Positions 16,276-25,922 of a stretch of DNA of 64,000 nt are shown here, piece by piece; within the stretch, counting starts at the first letter, position 1, and each line of letters starts with the position of its first letter. The notes under the pieces are model-generated. The model saw only the letters and a list, made by a program, of their open reading frames with translations. It was not told the origin of the DNA and did no database searches. Source of the DNA: Streptomyces sp. 150FB (lineage in GTDB: Bacteria > Actinomycetota > Actinomycetes > Streptomycetales > Streptomycetaceae); NCBI RefSeq assembly GCF_000818195.1, contig NZ_JTHL01000001.1, positions 9,507,048 through 9,571,047 on the forward strand, in the 5' to 3' direction. A program made the position numbers and the translations under genes.

Positions 16276-18882
16276 ATGATCGAGCAGTACGTGTGGGATC
16301 TTCACGAGGTTGACGAGACACAGGTCGCGGTCGTCGGCGGCAAGGGCGCGCACCTGGGCGGGCTTTCGAGGATCGACGGCATCCGCGTGCCGCCCGGCTT
16401 CTGCGTGACGACGGACGCCTTCCGGCGGATCATCGCGGAAGCGCCGTCGATCGGCGATCGGCTCGATCAACTGTCGTGCCTGGACCCGGACGACCGGGAG
16501 GCGATCCGCACACTCAGTGCGGAGATCCGCCGGACCGTTGAAGAGATCCCCATCCCGGCCGATCTCGCGGCGGCGATCACCCGCGCACTCGCCCAGCTCG
16601 GCGAGCGGGCCGCCTACGCCGTCCGATCCAGCGCGACGGCGGAGGACCTGCCGACGGCCTCCTTCGCCGGCCAGCAGGACACGTACCTGAACGTCCTGGG
16701 CCCGGCGGCGATCCTTGAGCACGTCAGCCGGTGCTGGGCCTCGCTCTTCACGGAGCGGGCCGTGACCTACCGTCAGCGGAACGGCATCGACCACCGTACG
16801 GTCCACATGGCCGTCGTCGTGCAGCAGATGGTCTTCCCGCACGCGGCCGGCATCCTGTTCACGGCCGACCCCGTCACGGGCGACCGCAAGGTCGCCACCG
16901 TGGACGCCGGCTTCGGCCTCGGCGAGGCCCTGGTCTCCGGCCTGGTGAACCCGGACGTCTTCAAGGTGCGACACGGCGAAGTCGTCGCCAGGGCGGTCGC
17001 CGTCAAAGAGCGTGCCATTCACGCCCTGCCGGCCGGCGGTACGCGGGAAGTGGCGATCGACTCGCAGTCGCGGGAGCAGCCGGCGCTGACGGATGCGCAG
17101 GTGGTGCGGCTCGTAGAGCTCGGGCGCCGGATCGAAGCGCACTTCGGCAGCCCGCAGGACATCGAATGGTGCCTGGTCGATGACGGCTTCCAGATCGTCC
17201 AGAGCCGGCCGATCACGACGCTGTTCCCCATCCCCGAGGCCGGCGATCAGGAGAATCACGTCTACGTCTCCGTGGGGCATGGGCAGATGATGACCGACCC
17301 CATGAAGCCCCTGGGGCTCTCCATGTGGCGACTGACGGCCATGGTGCCGATGCACGAGGCCGGCGGGAGGCTGTTCGTCGACGTCACCCGGCGCCTGGCC
17401 TCGCCCGCGAGCCGCGCCGCCCTCCTGGAGGTCATGGGGCGCGGTGATCCGCTGGTCAGGGATGCGTTGGAGACCGTCCTCGACCACGACGACTTCGTTC
17501 CGTCGCTCCCGGACGCGGGTCCCGGGGGGCCGCCGGCCAGAGGTGCGTCCGCCCCGATCGAGACCGATCCGGCCATCGTCACCGGGCTGATCGAGCGCAG
17601 CCAGAGGTCAATCGCCGCTCTGGAGCGCGACATCCGGACGAAGACCGGACCGGCGCTGTTCGACTTCCTGCTGGAGGCCTTCGAGGAGCACAAGCGAGTC
17701 CTCGGCGATCCGCTGAACCTCCAGGTGATCATGGCGGGGATGGAGGCCACCTGGTGGCTCAACGACACGCTGCGGGAGTGGCTGGGCGAGAAGAACGCGG
17801 CTGACACGCTCACACTGTCCGCCCCCGACAACGTCACCTCGGAGATGGGACTTGCGCTGCTCGACGTCGCTGACGTGATCCGCCCGCGACCGGAGGTGGT
17901 GGCGTTCCTGCGGGGCGTCGAGCACGTCGAGGACGATGCCTTCCTGGACGAGCTGGCGAAGGTCGAGGGCGGGAGCGAAGCGCGCGACGCGATAGAGGCG
18001 TACCTCGACCGGTACGGCATGCGCTGCGTCGGCGAGATCGACATCACGCGGCCCCGCTGGCGCGAGCGGCCCACCACGCTGGTGCCCGTGATCCTCGACA
18101 ACGTCAGGAACTTCGAGCCGGGCGCCGCCGAGCGGCGCTTCGAGCAGGGGCGGCAGAAGGCGCTGAAGAAGGAACAGGACCTGCTGTCACGCTTGCGGGC
18201 CCTGCCGGACGGGGACCGGAAGGCCGACGAGGCCAAGCGGATGATCGACCGGGTCAGAACCTTCATCGGGTACCGGGAGTACCCGAAGTACGGCATCGTC
18301 AGCCGCTACTTCGTCTACAAGCAGGCCCTGTTGGAGGAGGCCGAACGCCTCGTGCAGGCCGGCGTGCTTCCGAGGAAGGAGGACATCTTCTACCTCACGT
18401 TCCAGGAACTCCAGAACGTCGTGCGGTCGAACCAGGCGGATGGCCGGCTCATCGAGCGGCGCGAGGACGCGTTCCGGTCGTACCACGCGCTCACACCGCC
18501 CAGGGTGCTCACATCGGACGGTGAGGCCGTCACCGGGGCGTACCGGCGCGACGACGTGCCGGCCGGCGCCCTGATCGGCGTACCGGTCTCCGCCGGGACC
18601 GTGGAGGGACGGGCCCGCGTCATCCTTGACATGGCGGACGCCGATCTCGAGAAGGGCGACATCCTGGTCACGACCTTCACGGACCCCAGTTGGTCGCCGT
18701 TGTTCGTCGGAATCGCGGGCCTGGTGACGGAGGTGGGCGGCCTGATGACCCATGGCGCGGTGATCGCCAGGGAGTACGGCCTGCCGGCCGTCGTGGGCGT
18801 GGAGCGGGCCACCCGGCTGATCCGCGACGGGCAGTGGATCCGCGTGCACGGGACCGACGGGTACGTCGAGATCCTGCCCTGA
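16276..18882 (+). CDS. rph: Rifampin phosphotransferase
   Basis: An 868-residue protein with the order of rifampin phosphotransferase. An N-terminal ATP-binding domain comes first (GGKGAHLGGL near residue 22, AVRSSATAEDLPTASFAGQ near 115), then a rifampin-binding domain, then a C-terminal phosphohistidine domain with H826 in GGLMTHGAVIAREYGLPAVVG. The length and catalytic-His position match known Rph proteins. The enzyme uses ATP to phosphorylate the ansa-chain hydroxyl of rifamycins in the cytoplasm. It is related to PEP synthase, but the length and the exact RAE upstream favour Rph. ATG 16276 follows GGAGG. It is convergent with a DHA2 exporter. Confidence 0.92.
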   Translation: MIEQYVWDLHEVDETQVAVVGGKGAHLGGLSRIDGIRVPPGFCVTTDAFRRIIAEAPSIGDRLDQLSCLDPDDREAIRTLSAEIRRTVEEIPIPADLAAAITRALAQLGERAAYAVRSSATAEDLPTASFAGQQDTYLNVLGPAAILEHVSRCWASLFTERAVTYRQRNGIDHRTVHMAVVVQQMVFPHAAGILFTADPVTGDRKVATVDAGFGLGEALVSGLVNPDVFKVRHGEVVARAVAVKERAIHALPAGGTREVAIDSQSREQPALTDAQVVRLVELGRRIEAHFGSPQDIEWCLVDDGFQIVQSRPITTLFPIPEAGDQENHVYVSVGHGQMMTDPMKPLGLSMWRLTAMVPMHEAGGRLFVDVTRRLASPASRAALLEVMGRGDPLVRDALETVLDHDDFVPSLPDAGPGGPPARGASAPIETDPAIVTGLIERSQRSIAALERDIRTKTGPALFDFLLEAFEEHKRVLGDPLNLQVIMAGMEATWWLNDTLREWLGEKNAADTLTLSAPDNVTSEMGLALLDVADVIRPRPEVVAFLRGVEHVEDDAFLDELAKVEGGSEARDAIEAYLDRYGMRCVGEIDITRPRWRERPTTLVPVILDNVRNFEPGAAERRFEQGRQKALKKEQDLLSRLRALPDGDRKADEAKRMIDRVRTFIGYREYPKYGIVSRYFVYKQALLEEAERLVQAGVLPRKEDIFYLTFQELQNVVRSNQADGRLIERREDAFRSYHALTPPRVLTSDGEAVTGAYRRDDVPAGALIGVPVSAGTVEGRARVILDMADADLEKGDILVTTFTDPSWSPLFVGIAGLVTEVGGLMTHGAVIAREYGLPAVVGVERATRLIRDGQWIRVHGTDGYVEILP

Positions 18883-18917
18883 GCGACCTCACCCGGTGTG
18901 CGCACCCTTGTGCGGTG

Positions 18918-20543
18918 TCATGAGGGTTGCTGGGCGAAGTCCTTGGTGCGGATCGTCGCGAACGAGACCACGCCGGCGGCGAGGGCGATGATCGCGCCGA
19001 TGAGGAGGATTTCGTTGAGGCCCGAGGTGAAGGCCGCGGCGGTGAGGTGCCTGAGAGGGGCGCGGACCTCGGCCGGGAGGGAGTTGAGGGTCTGGGTGAC
19101 CGTACCGGACTGAACAGCGGTGGAGATCTGCGTGCCGTGCCCGCTCAGGCCGGGGATGGCGCCGATGTGGTCGGTGACGTAGGACTTGACCTTGCTGGAG
19201 AACAGGGTGCCGAGGAGCGCGATGCCGGTGGCGATGCCGATCTGACGGAATGTCGAGTTGATGCCTGAGGCCATGCCGGCGTGCGCGGGCTGAACGACAC
19301 CGACGGCGGTCGATGCCAGGGGTGGATTGACCAGGCCGAGACCGGCGCCGGACATGATCAGGCCCGGGATCAGATGGGTCCACTCACTTGAGGCGTTCAG
19401 GCCGCGCATCCACAGCAGCCCGCCGCCGATCAGGAGCAGACCGGGTCCGATCAGAAACCGCACCGGCATCCTTGACGAGAGCCGTCCCGACACCGCGGAC
19501 ATCACCAGGATGCCGCCGGAGATCAGCAGCAGCCGCACGCCCGCGCCCAGGGCGCTGAACCCCAGTACGTCCTGGAGATAGAGCACCAGGTAGAGGAGCA
19601 TCGACAGGAGTGAGGCGCTGAGAGCGAAGGCCGCCACCAGCCCGCCGGTGAAGGTCGGCTTGCGGAAGAGCGAGAGGTCGAACATCGGCTGCGCGGTTCG
19701 CAGCTCGAACAGGACGAAAGCGGGCATCAGCGCGACCGCCCCGGCCAGGCACCCGATGACGACGGGGTCGGAGAAGGAGTCGTGGCTGGACTGGATGAGC
19801 GCGTACACCAGGCTCGACAGGGCGGCGGTGAAGAGGACGAAGCCCGTCCAGTCGGGGTGGCGGGCCCCCGGGGCCCGGGAGTCGGCGACCTTGAGCAGGG
19901 TGATCGCGACGGCGATCACCCCGATGGGCAGGTTGACGTAGAAGATCCACTCCCAGGACAGGCCTGTGGTGAGCACACCGCCGAGCAGCGGTCCGACGGC
20001 CACCGCCAATCCGGTGATCGTGCCCCAGACGCCGAAGGCGATACCGCGGTCCTTGCCGCGGAACGCGTCCGCGAGCAGCGCGAGCGAGACCGAGAACATG
20101 ATGGAGCCGCCGATTCCCTGGAGGCCCCGGGACAGTTGCAGCATCAGCGAACTGTGGGAGAGGCCGCAGAGCAGCGAGGCGAGACTGAAGATCGTCAGCC
20201 CGATCACATAGAGCTTCTTGCGGCCGTACATGTCGGCGAGACTGCCCGCGGTGAGCAGCAGGGCGGCCAGTGTGAGGGAGTAGGCGTCGACGACCCACTG
20301 CAGGTCGGAGAAGCTGGCGTGCAGTGACCGCTGGATGTCGGGCAGTGCCACGTTCACGATGGTGATGTCCAGCAGCAGCATGAACGTACCCAGGCATACG
20401 GCTGTCAGCGTCCACCACTTGTTCGGCGTGGGCGGAGTGCGCTCGGCGCGGGGGCGGCCGTGTCGGCCGGCCCCGGAATCGCCGGCCGTGTGACCTGTGT
20501 GGGAGCCGCCAGGTTCGGGTGCGTCGGGTTCGGTATCAGGCAT
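18918..20543 (-). CDS. DHA2-family MFS drug exporter
   Basis: A 541-residue, 14-segment EmrB/QacA-type transporter. A hydrophilic N-terminal tail of about 40 residues precedes LLDITIVNVALPDIQ, then WVVDAYSLTLAALLL and ADMYGRKK. It exports drugs or metabolites by proton antiport. ATG 20543 is preferred over GTG 20549 because AGGAG lies five bases upstream of the ATG. Only 35 bases separate its stop from that of the convergent rph gene. A shared antibiotic-resistance role is possible but the sequence does not prove it; no RAE precedes it. Confidence 0.88.
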   Translation of the reverse strand: MPDTEPDAPEPGGSHTGHTAGDSGAGRHGRPRAERTPPTPNKWWTLTAVCLGTFMLLLDITIVNVALPDIQRSLHASFSDLQWVVDAYSLTLAALLLTAGSLADMYGRKKLYVIGLTIFSLASLLCGLSHSSLMLQLSRGLQGIGGSIMFSVSLALLADAFRGKDRGIAFGVWGTITGLAVAVGPLLGGVLTTGLSWEWIFYVNLPIGVIAVAITLLKVADSRAPGARHPDWTGFVLFTAALSSLVYALIQSSHDSFSDPVVIGCLAGAVALMPAFVLFELRTAQPMFDLSLFRKPTFTGGLVAAFALSASLLSMLLYLVLYLQDVLGFSALGAGVRLLLISGGILVMSAVSGRLSSRMPVRFLIGPGLLLIGGGLLWMRGLNASSEWTHLIPGLIMSGAGLGLVNPPLASTAVGVVQPAHAGMASGINSTFRQIGIATGIALLGTLFSSKVKSYVTDHIGAIPGLSGHGTQISTAVQSGTVTQTLNSLPAEVRAPLRHLTAAAFTSGLNEILLIGAIIALAAGVVSFATIRTKDFAQQPS

Positions 20544-20950
20544 GGTCACTCCTCTTCCTCGGCCTGACGGGCCTCCCCGTCCTGGTGACTATCTCCTCCT
20601 CGCGATGCCGACCGTCCCATCACCGCGCGGGCCAGCCGGGCGAAATCTGCCCCGCCGGCCCGGCAGGTCGGGAAGCTGTGGCGTCACATCCCATGATTTT
20701 TGATGATGGAAGTCATCGGGATGAGTGATGGGGGTGGTGTGTTGTGGTGTCCATCTGGGCCTGAGCGCCGCGTTGTTGGGGCGAGGGCAGGTCGGAGCGG
20801 GGCGGTGTGACGCGCGGTGACCTGTCGCTTCGACCGGTTCACGGAGCCTGGGGGAGTGGATTCAGCCACGCACAATGCTTGACTCCGGCCGTAGGCATGG
20901 TTGAAGCTGCAGACCAGAACGCAAACCGGTTTGCAACCAAGGAGTGCACG
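20544..20950. other. Intergenic region between MFS and LacI genes
   Basis: This 407-base divergent gap has no gene that I can support. It contains a weak inverted repeat GATGA-N6-TCATC at 20702-20717, probably in the MFS promoter region, and the LacI operator at 20921-20934 near the other end. Confidence 0.55.
20921..20934. promoter_or_regulatory. LacI-family operator O1
   Basis: GCAAACCGGTTTGC is a perfect 14-bp palindrome just upstream of the LacI ribosome site. A related sequence is at 20989-21002, inside the gene. This fits autoregulation and control of the operon downstream. Confidence 0.75.
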
Positions 20951-22012
20951 TTGGCCGGGTCGAAGAAGCCTCAGAAAGACGCCAATGAGCAAACCGGGTT
21001 GCCTCCGGTGAGACCACACAGCGCTGCCACGATCTCCGACGTCGCGGAGCGTGCCGGCGTCAGCAAGACCACCGTCTCGCACGTGTTGTCCGGACGTCGC
21101 CCGGTGTCCGAGGCCACTCGCCAGAAGGTGAATCGCGTCATCGAGGAGCTGGGCTTCCAGCAGAACTTCTTCGCCACGGGCCTGACCGGACGGCGGACGC
21201 ACACCGTCGCACTGGTCGTCCAGGACCTGACCAACCCCTTCTACCCGGCTCTCGCCCGTGGCCTGCAACAGGCTGTCGCCAAGCGCGGCTACGTCGTCCT
21301 GCTCGCGGACGTCGGCGCGGACACCTCACTGGTCGACGCGTTTCTCGGGGAGACGGTGCAACGCCGTGTGGACGGCGTCGTGGTGGCAGCCGTCGATGTG
21401 TCGGAGCGCCAACTCGAGCCACTGCGCCTGGCCGGCATCAGTGTGGTCATGGTGGGAACGCCCCGCCACGGCACGTCCACCGATGTCGTGTCGTCGGACG
21501 ACGAGCAGATCGCCGCGGACGCCGTCGCCTTCCTCTACGGCAAGGGGCATCGGCGCTTCGGGATCATTTCCGGGCCGCCCTTGGCGGCCCCGGGCGCGCC
21601 CCGGCTGGGCGGCTATCGCGACGCGCTGAGGGCCCATGGCCTGAGACCGCTTCGGGCCGCCGAGGGGACGGGCGACTGGACTCGTGAAGCCGGCGCCAAG
21701 GCCATGGCCGAACTCATGGATCTGCCGCGCCGGCCGACCGCTGTGATGTGCGCGAACGACCTCATGGCCATCGGTGCCCTCGACAGCGCCCGGGCTCTGG
21801 GACTCGCCGTTCCCGGGGACGTGGCCGTCATGGGTATCGACGACATCGACGCGGCGAGTCTGGTCAGCCCCGCTCTCACCACCGTCCGGGTGCCGGCCCA
21901 GGAGATCGGACGGGTGGCGGGGGAACAACTGCTGGCCCGGGTCGACAACCCGTCCCACCCCGTCCGCAAGATCCTGGTCCAGCACAGCCTCGTGGCGCGC
22001 CAGTCGGCCTGA
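20951..22012 (+). CDS. LacI-family transcriptional regulator
   Basis: A 353-residue repressor from TTG 20951, which is preceded by AAGGAG at a good distance. A start at ATG 20897 would place operator O1 inside the gene. The DNA-binding motif ISDVAERAGVSKTTVSHVLSG is followed by the periplasmic-binding-protein-like sensor domain (VALVVQDLTNPFYPALARG to LVARQS). It is the first gene of a seven-gene cluster for uptake and cleavage of a ribosyl or sugar compound, and presumably responds to the imported substrate or a product. Confidence 0.92.
   Translation: MAGSKKPQKDANEQTGLPPVRPHSAATISDVAERAGVSKTTVSHVLSGRRPVSEATRQKVNRVIEELGFQQNFFATGLTGRRTHTVALVVQDLTNPFYPALARGLQQAVAKRGYVVLLADVGADTSLVDAFLGETVQRRVDGVVVAAVDVSERQLEPLRLAGISVVMVGTPRHGTSTDVVSSDDEQIAADAVAFLYGKGHRRFGIISGPPLAAPGAPRLGGYRDALRAHGLRPLRAAEGTGDWTREAGAKAMAELMDLPRRPTAVMCANDLMAIGALDSARALGLAVPGDVAVMGIDDIDAASLVSPALTTVRVPAQEIGRVAGEQLLARVDNPSHPVRKILVQHSLVARQSA
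20989..21002. promoter_or_regulatory. LacI-family operator-like site O2 inside the lacI gene
   Basis: GCAAACCGGGTTGC differs from O1 by one base. Its centre is 68 bp from the O1 centre, inside the first codons of the LacI gene. Two sites could allow looping or cooperative autoregulation. Confidence 0.55.
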
Positions 22013-22065
22013 AGCCCGAGGCCGGACAGGGCCCGGCCACCGCACAACCCAAGGAGCTCCTCCCC

Positions 22066-23424
22066 GTGCACGATGTACTCGACCTCCGCGATCTCGTCCC
22101 GGACGAGGCTGAGCAGCTCACTCACTCCGGCTATGACGCCGGGGGACTGCTCGCCGAGGCCCGTGAAGCGGCCGCCCGGTCGGACACGACCGCTCTGATC
22201 GCCATCCGCGGACGGTTCGCCCGCCTCTCACGATCGGCCGACTGGCCGTACGACGAGCCCTCCGAACCGGAAGCGGTGTGGGCCACACTGCCGGCCGCCT
22301 CCGAGCCCGACGGCGAGGCGCCGGCCGACGTGGCCGAGCGCATCGAGGGCGCTTGGCTGGGACGTTGCATAGGCAACACCATGGGCAAACCGGTCGAAGG
22401 GCTGACCGCGGACGAGGTCGCGCTCTATCTGGAGGCCGTCGGCCAGCAGCCCCAAGTGGGGTATCTGCCTCTGCTGGACCCGCTTCCGGCGGGCGTGAGC
22501 CACCTGCACGAGTCGGCCCCGTACGCGTCGGCCGGGCGCTTCGACGCCGTACCGCGCGACGACGACCTGGACTGGACCATCCTCGGGCTGCATCTCCTGG
22601 AAACCTACGGTGACCGGATGACGACGCAGGACATCGCCCGCGAATGGCTGGACCGCATCCCCTTCACACAGACCTTCACCGCGGAGCGGGCCGCCTACCG
22701 CAACCTCGTGTCCGGCCACACGCCGCCTGCCACGGCGACCGTCGACAATCCCTATCGCGAATGGATCGGCGCACTCATCCGCACCGACGCCTACGGCTAC
22801 GTCCACCCCGGCCGCCCCAGGGCGGCCGCGCGCCTGGCCCTCAGGGACGCCCGGCTCTCGCACACGGGCAACGGCATGTACGGCGCCATGTGGTCGGCCG
22901 CGCTCATCTCCGGCGCCCTGGTCGCTTCCCGCCCTTCCGACGCGCTGCGTGCCGCACTCGACGTACTGCCGCCCGGCTCCCGCATGTACGAGGCACAACG
23001 TGCGCTGCTGGCCCTCGCCGACACCGGCGCCGAGGCGGCCGAGGCCCTGGCCTGGATCCAGCACCATCTGGGTCACTACAACTGGGTTCACACGGTGAAC
23101 AACGCCGCCACCATCGCCGTCGCACTGCTCTGGGGGGAAGGCGACTTCGTACGCAGTATCGCCCTCGCGGTCAGCGCGGGAAATGACACCGACTCGACCG
23201 CCGCCACAGTCGGCAGCGCCGTCGGAGCGCTCTGCGGCCCCTCGGCCGTGCCGGAGCGTCTCGTCGCTCCGACCGGAGGGGTGGTTCGCAGCGCGGTACG
23301 CGGCTTCGACCGGATCACCGTGGCGGAGCTCGCCCGGCGTACCGACGAGGTCCGCCGCTCACTCACCGCCGGTGCGGCCGCACCGGCCGGACACACTGTT
23401 TCGAAGGAAGAGGTGGCGCCATGA
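22066..23424 (+). CDS. ADP-ribosylglycohydrolase (DraG/ARH)-family protein
   Basis: A 452-residue protein whose central and C-terminal parts follow the ARH fold. IEGAWLGRCIGNTMGKPVEG (about 99-118) corresponds to the N-terminal glycine motif, with Asn where Asp is common. VPRDDDLDWT holds the first metal-binding Asp cluster and SAGNDTDSTAATVG the second. Characterised family members use a binuclear metal site to cleave ribosyl bonds. A ~95-residue N-terminal extension has no clear family. The GTG start at 22066 is supported by AAGGAG nine bases upstream. The next gene, a nucleoside hydrolase, overlaps by four bases, so the two products are probably made together and act in one pathway. Confidence 0.85.
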   Translation: MHDVLDLRDLVPDEAEQLTHSGYDAGGLLAEAREAAARSDTTALIAIRGRFARLSRSADWPYDEPSEPEAVWATLPAASEPDGEAPADVAERIEGAWLGRCIGNTMGKPVEGLTADEVALYLEAVGQQPQVGYLPLLDPLPAGVSHLHESAPYASAGRFDAVPRDDDLDWTILGLHLLETYGDRMTTQDIAREWLDRIPFTQTFTAERAAYRNLVSGHTPPATATVDNPYREWIGALIRTDAYGYVHPGRPRAAARLALRDARLSHTGNGMYGAMWSAALISGALVASRPSDALRAALDVLPPGSRMYEAQRALLALADTGAEAAEALAWIQHHLGHYNWVHTVNNAATIAVALLWGEGDFVRSIALAVSAGNDTDSTAATVGSAVGALCGPSAVPERLVAPTGGVVRSAVRGFDRITVAELARRTDEVRRSLTAGAAAPAGHTVSKEEVAP

Positions 23425-24425
23425 CCACTCCCCGCAGGATCGTCATCGACACCGACCCCGGTCTGGGTGAGCCCGGCTCCGACATCGACGACGGACTGGC
23501 CATCGCGCTCGCCCTGCGTTCACCGGAATTGCGGGTGGAGGGTCTCACCGTCGTCAACGGCAACGTCGAGGTCGACGCCGGTGTGGATGTGGCGCGCCGG
23601 CTCACCCGGCGGATGGGCCATCCCGAGCTGCCGGTCCTCCGTGGTGCCGACCGCCCGCTGCTCAGGGACATGGCCCCGGTGCGCGCCCTGTTCGACGACG
23701 TCATCGGCGACCGGCCGACAGCGCCCGGCGCGACCGCCGACCGGCTCGGGCCGACCAGTCCGCAGCACGCGGCGCAGTACCTCGTGGACATCACCGCCGC
23801 ACATCCCGGTGAGATCACCGTGGTCGCGATCGGCCCGATGACGAACCTCGCGCTCGCCCTCCGCCTGGACCCCGCCTTCGCGCGGAACGTGGCCGAGATC
23901 GTCATGATGGCGGGCTCGGCCACCGGCTACGCGCAGAACATCACCGTCGTCGGTGACTTCAACGCCTACGTCGATCCCGAGGCGCTCGCCATGGTCCTCG
24001 CCAGTGGAGCGCGGATCAGGATGGTCGGCATCGACCAGACCTCCCAGGTCCGGCTCACCCGGGCCGACGCCGCGGTGCTCAGGGGCGGCGACGCCTTCGG
24101 ACAGTGGGCGGGAGAGTGCGCCCTGGCCTGGATCGACTTCCTCGGCAAGGCGTTCCCCCAGCGGGAGGAGCACCGGGACGCGTGCTTCCTGCACGATCCG
24201 CTCGTCGTCGCCGCGGTGATCGACCCCGGGCTGCTGACCTGGGAAGCAGCCCACGTCGCCATTGATCCCGGCAGCGAGCTGGCCCGCGGCCTCGTGATCG
24301 CCGACCGCGGACTGGCACTCGCCCCTGCCGCGCCGCCCAACGCCTCGGTCGCCACCCACACCGACACCGCGGGCTTCGGCCGGCTCTTCCTGGAGCGTGT
24401 CACCGGCGAAGCGGCCACCGACTGA
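23421..24425 (+). CDS. Inosine-uridine-type nucleoside hydrolase
   Basis: A 334-residue IU-nucleoside hydrolase. The calcium/ribose-binding N-terminus is DTDPG followed, after a short insert (LGEPGSDI), by DDGLAIALAL. The family would read DTDPGxDDA without the insert. It hydrolyses the N-glycosidic bond of ribosides to give free ribose. ATG 23421 overlaps the upstream stop by four bases. With the ARH-like protein upstream and the PfkB kinase downstream, it supports ribosyl-compound breakdown after import. Confidence 0.9.
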   Translation: MTTPRRIVIDTDPGLGEPGSDIDDGLAIALALRSPELRVEGLTVVNGNVEVDAGVDVARRLTRRMGHPELPVLRGADRPLLRDMAPVRALFDDVIGDRPTAPGATADRLGPTSPQHAAQYLVDITAAHPGEITVVAIGPMTNLALALRLDPAFARNVAEIVMMAGSATGYAQNITVVGDFNAYVDPEALAMVLASGARIRMVGIDQTSQVRLTRADAAVLRGGDAFGQWAGECALAWIDFLGKAFPQREEHRDACFLHDPLVVAAVIDPGLLTWEAAHVAIDPGSELARGLVIADRGLALAPAAPPNASVATHTDTAGFGRLFLERVTGEAATD

Positions 24426-24459
24426 CTCGTACCACCGATGACCGTCAGAGAGGACTGTC

Positions 24460-25836
24460 ATGAAGATCTCCCGCACACTCCGTCAGGCCGGGGCCTTCCG
24501 TGCCCGCCGTGGCGCCGCTGTGACAGCGGCGATAGCGGCTGTCGCCATGCTCGCGGCCGGCTGCGGCTCAAGCTCCGGCACGAGCGCGCACTCCCCGTCC
24601 GGCCTGGTCCCGGACAGCCGGCTCAAGGACCCCACGTCCCCGGTGACCATCACCTACGCCGGGGCCGCGTACTCCGCGGCGGACATCAAGCCGGTTCTGG
24701 ACGCTTTCCACAAGGCACATCCGAACATCACCGTCGATTACCAGTCGGTGCCGTTCGACCAGTTCAACAGTGTGCTCAGCACCCGCCTCAGTCGGCGCGA
24801 CAGCAGCCTGGACCTCTTCGACGTCGACATGCCGCGCACCGACGCCTACGAGGCCCGCGGCTGGCTGACCGACCTCAGCGCCGCCTTCCCCCAGCTCTCC
24901 GGCAAGGTGGACAAGGCCTCACTGAACGCGGCCACCAGTGACGGCAAGCTCGTCGCGATGCCGTACCAGACGTCCAGTCAGCTCCTCTTCTACAACAAGA
25001 AGCTGCTGAAGAAGGCGGGAATCCCCTTCCCCTCCGACAAGGCCTCCGCCCGGCTCACCTGGGAGAAGGTCGCCGACGAGGGGAAGAAGGCCCAGAAGGC
25101 CGGAGCGAAATGGGGCCTCCTGTTCGACCAGGTCAACCGCTACTACCAACTGCAGCCCCTGGCCGAGAGCCTGGGAGGTGGCTCCGGGGCCACCGGAAAG
25201 GGCAACCTGACGCCGGCTTTGCAGAATGCCGGCTGGACGAAGGCGATGACCTGGTACAGCTCGCTCTTCAAGGACGGCATCTCACCGCGTGGAATCCCCG
25301 TCGCGCAGACGCCCGACATGTTCGCGGGCGGGCAGGTGACCTTCTTCGCCGGCGGGCCCTGGTGGGCCGGCCAGTTCGCCGGTGAGAAGAACCTCGACTT
25401 CGGCGTCGCCGCGTATCCGGACTTCGCCGGGGGCAAGGCGGTCACCCCCACCGGGGGATGGTCGCTCGGCCTGAACCCCGCGAGCAAGCACGCACAGGCA
25501 GCCGAGATCTTCATGAAGTACATGGGACTCGACGACGGTGGCTACGCCCAGCACATGTCCGGGCTCACGGTTCCGCCCTCCAACACCGTCGGAATCCAGC
25601 GCTTCTACCAGCAGCCGGTCTTCAGCGACCCGCGTATGGCCGGAGCCGTCGACCTGACCAAGTACGAACTGGCGCACACGTCGGTGCTGCGTGCGCGCAC
25701 CGCTGGGTACGTCGAGTTCGAGGACACACTCAGCCGCACCTTCGAGGACATCTCCAACGGTGCCGCGCCGAGCACCGCTCTCGCCTCCGCGACGAGCACG
25801 ATCAACCAGGCGTGGGCCAAGTACCGGCAGCAGTAG
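24460..25836 (+). CDS. ABC transporter substrate-binding lipoprotein (CUT1 type)
   Basis: A 458-residue extracellular solute-binding protein, family 1. A basic signal region is followed by the lipobox LAAGC with C35 as the lipidation site. The mature part has the usual sugar-binding fold (FSDPRMAGAVDL region, periplasmic ligand lobe pattern). It delivers a solute to the two permeases that follow. CUT1 systems usually take oligosaccharides or glycosides, which fits a glycosylated or ribosylated ligand. Confidence 0.9.
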   Translation: MKISRTLRQAGAFRARRGAAVTAAIAAVAMLAAGCGSSSGTSAHSPSGLVPDSRLKDPTSPVTITYAGAAYSAADIKPVLDAFHKAHPNITVDYQSVPFDQFNSVLSTRLSRRDSSLDLFDVDMPRTDAYEARGWLTDLSAAFPQLSGKVDKASLNAATSDGKLVAMPYQTSSQLLFYNKKLLKKAGIPFPSDKASARLTWEKVADEGKKAQKAGAKWGLLFDQVNRYYQLQPLAESLGGGSGATGKGNLTPALQNAGWTKAMTWYSSLFKDGISPRGIPVAQTPDMFAGGQVTFFAGGPWWAGQFAGEKNLDFGVAAYPDFAGGKAVTPTGGWSLGLNPASKHAQAAEIFMKYMGLDDGGYAQHMSGLTVPPSNTVGIQRFYQQPVFSDPRMAGAVDLTKYELAHTSVLRARTAGYVEFEDTLSRTFEDISNGAAPSTALASATSTINQAWAKYRQQ

Positions 25837-25922
25837 TGCTGGCCGGCGGCCCCTGCCTCCACCCTGACAGACCGACCGGCCCGGGAGGACGAACCCGGAC
25901 CGGCGGGAGGGACGCCTTTACC

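Noticed and set aside
16276..18882. Annotating this gene as phosphoenolpyruvate synthase
   Set aside because: The fold is related, but length, C-terminal His826 context and the exact RAE upstream favour rifampin phosphotransferase.
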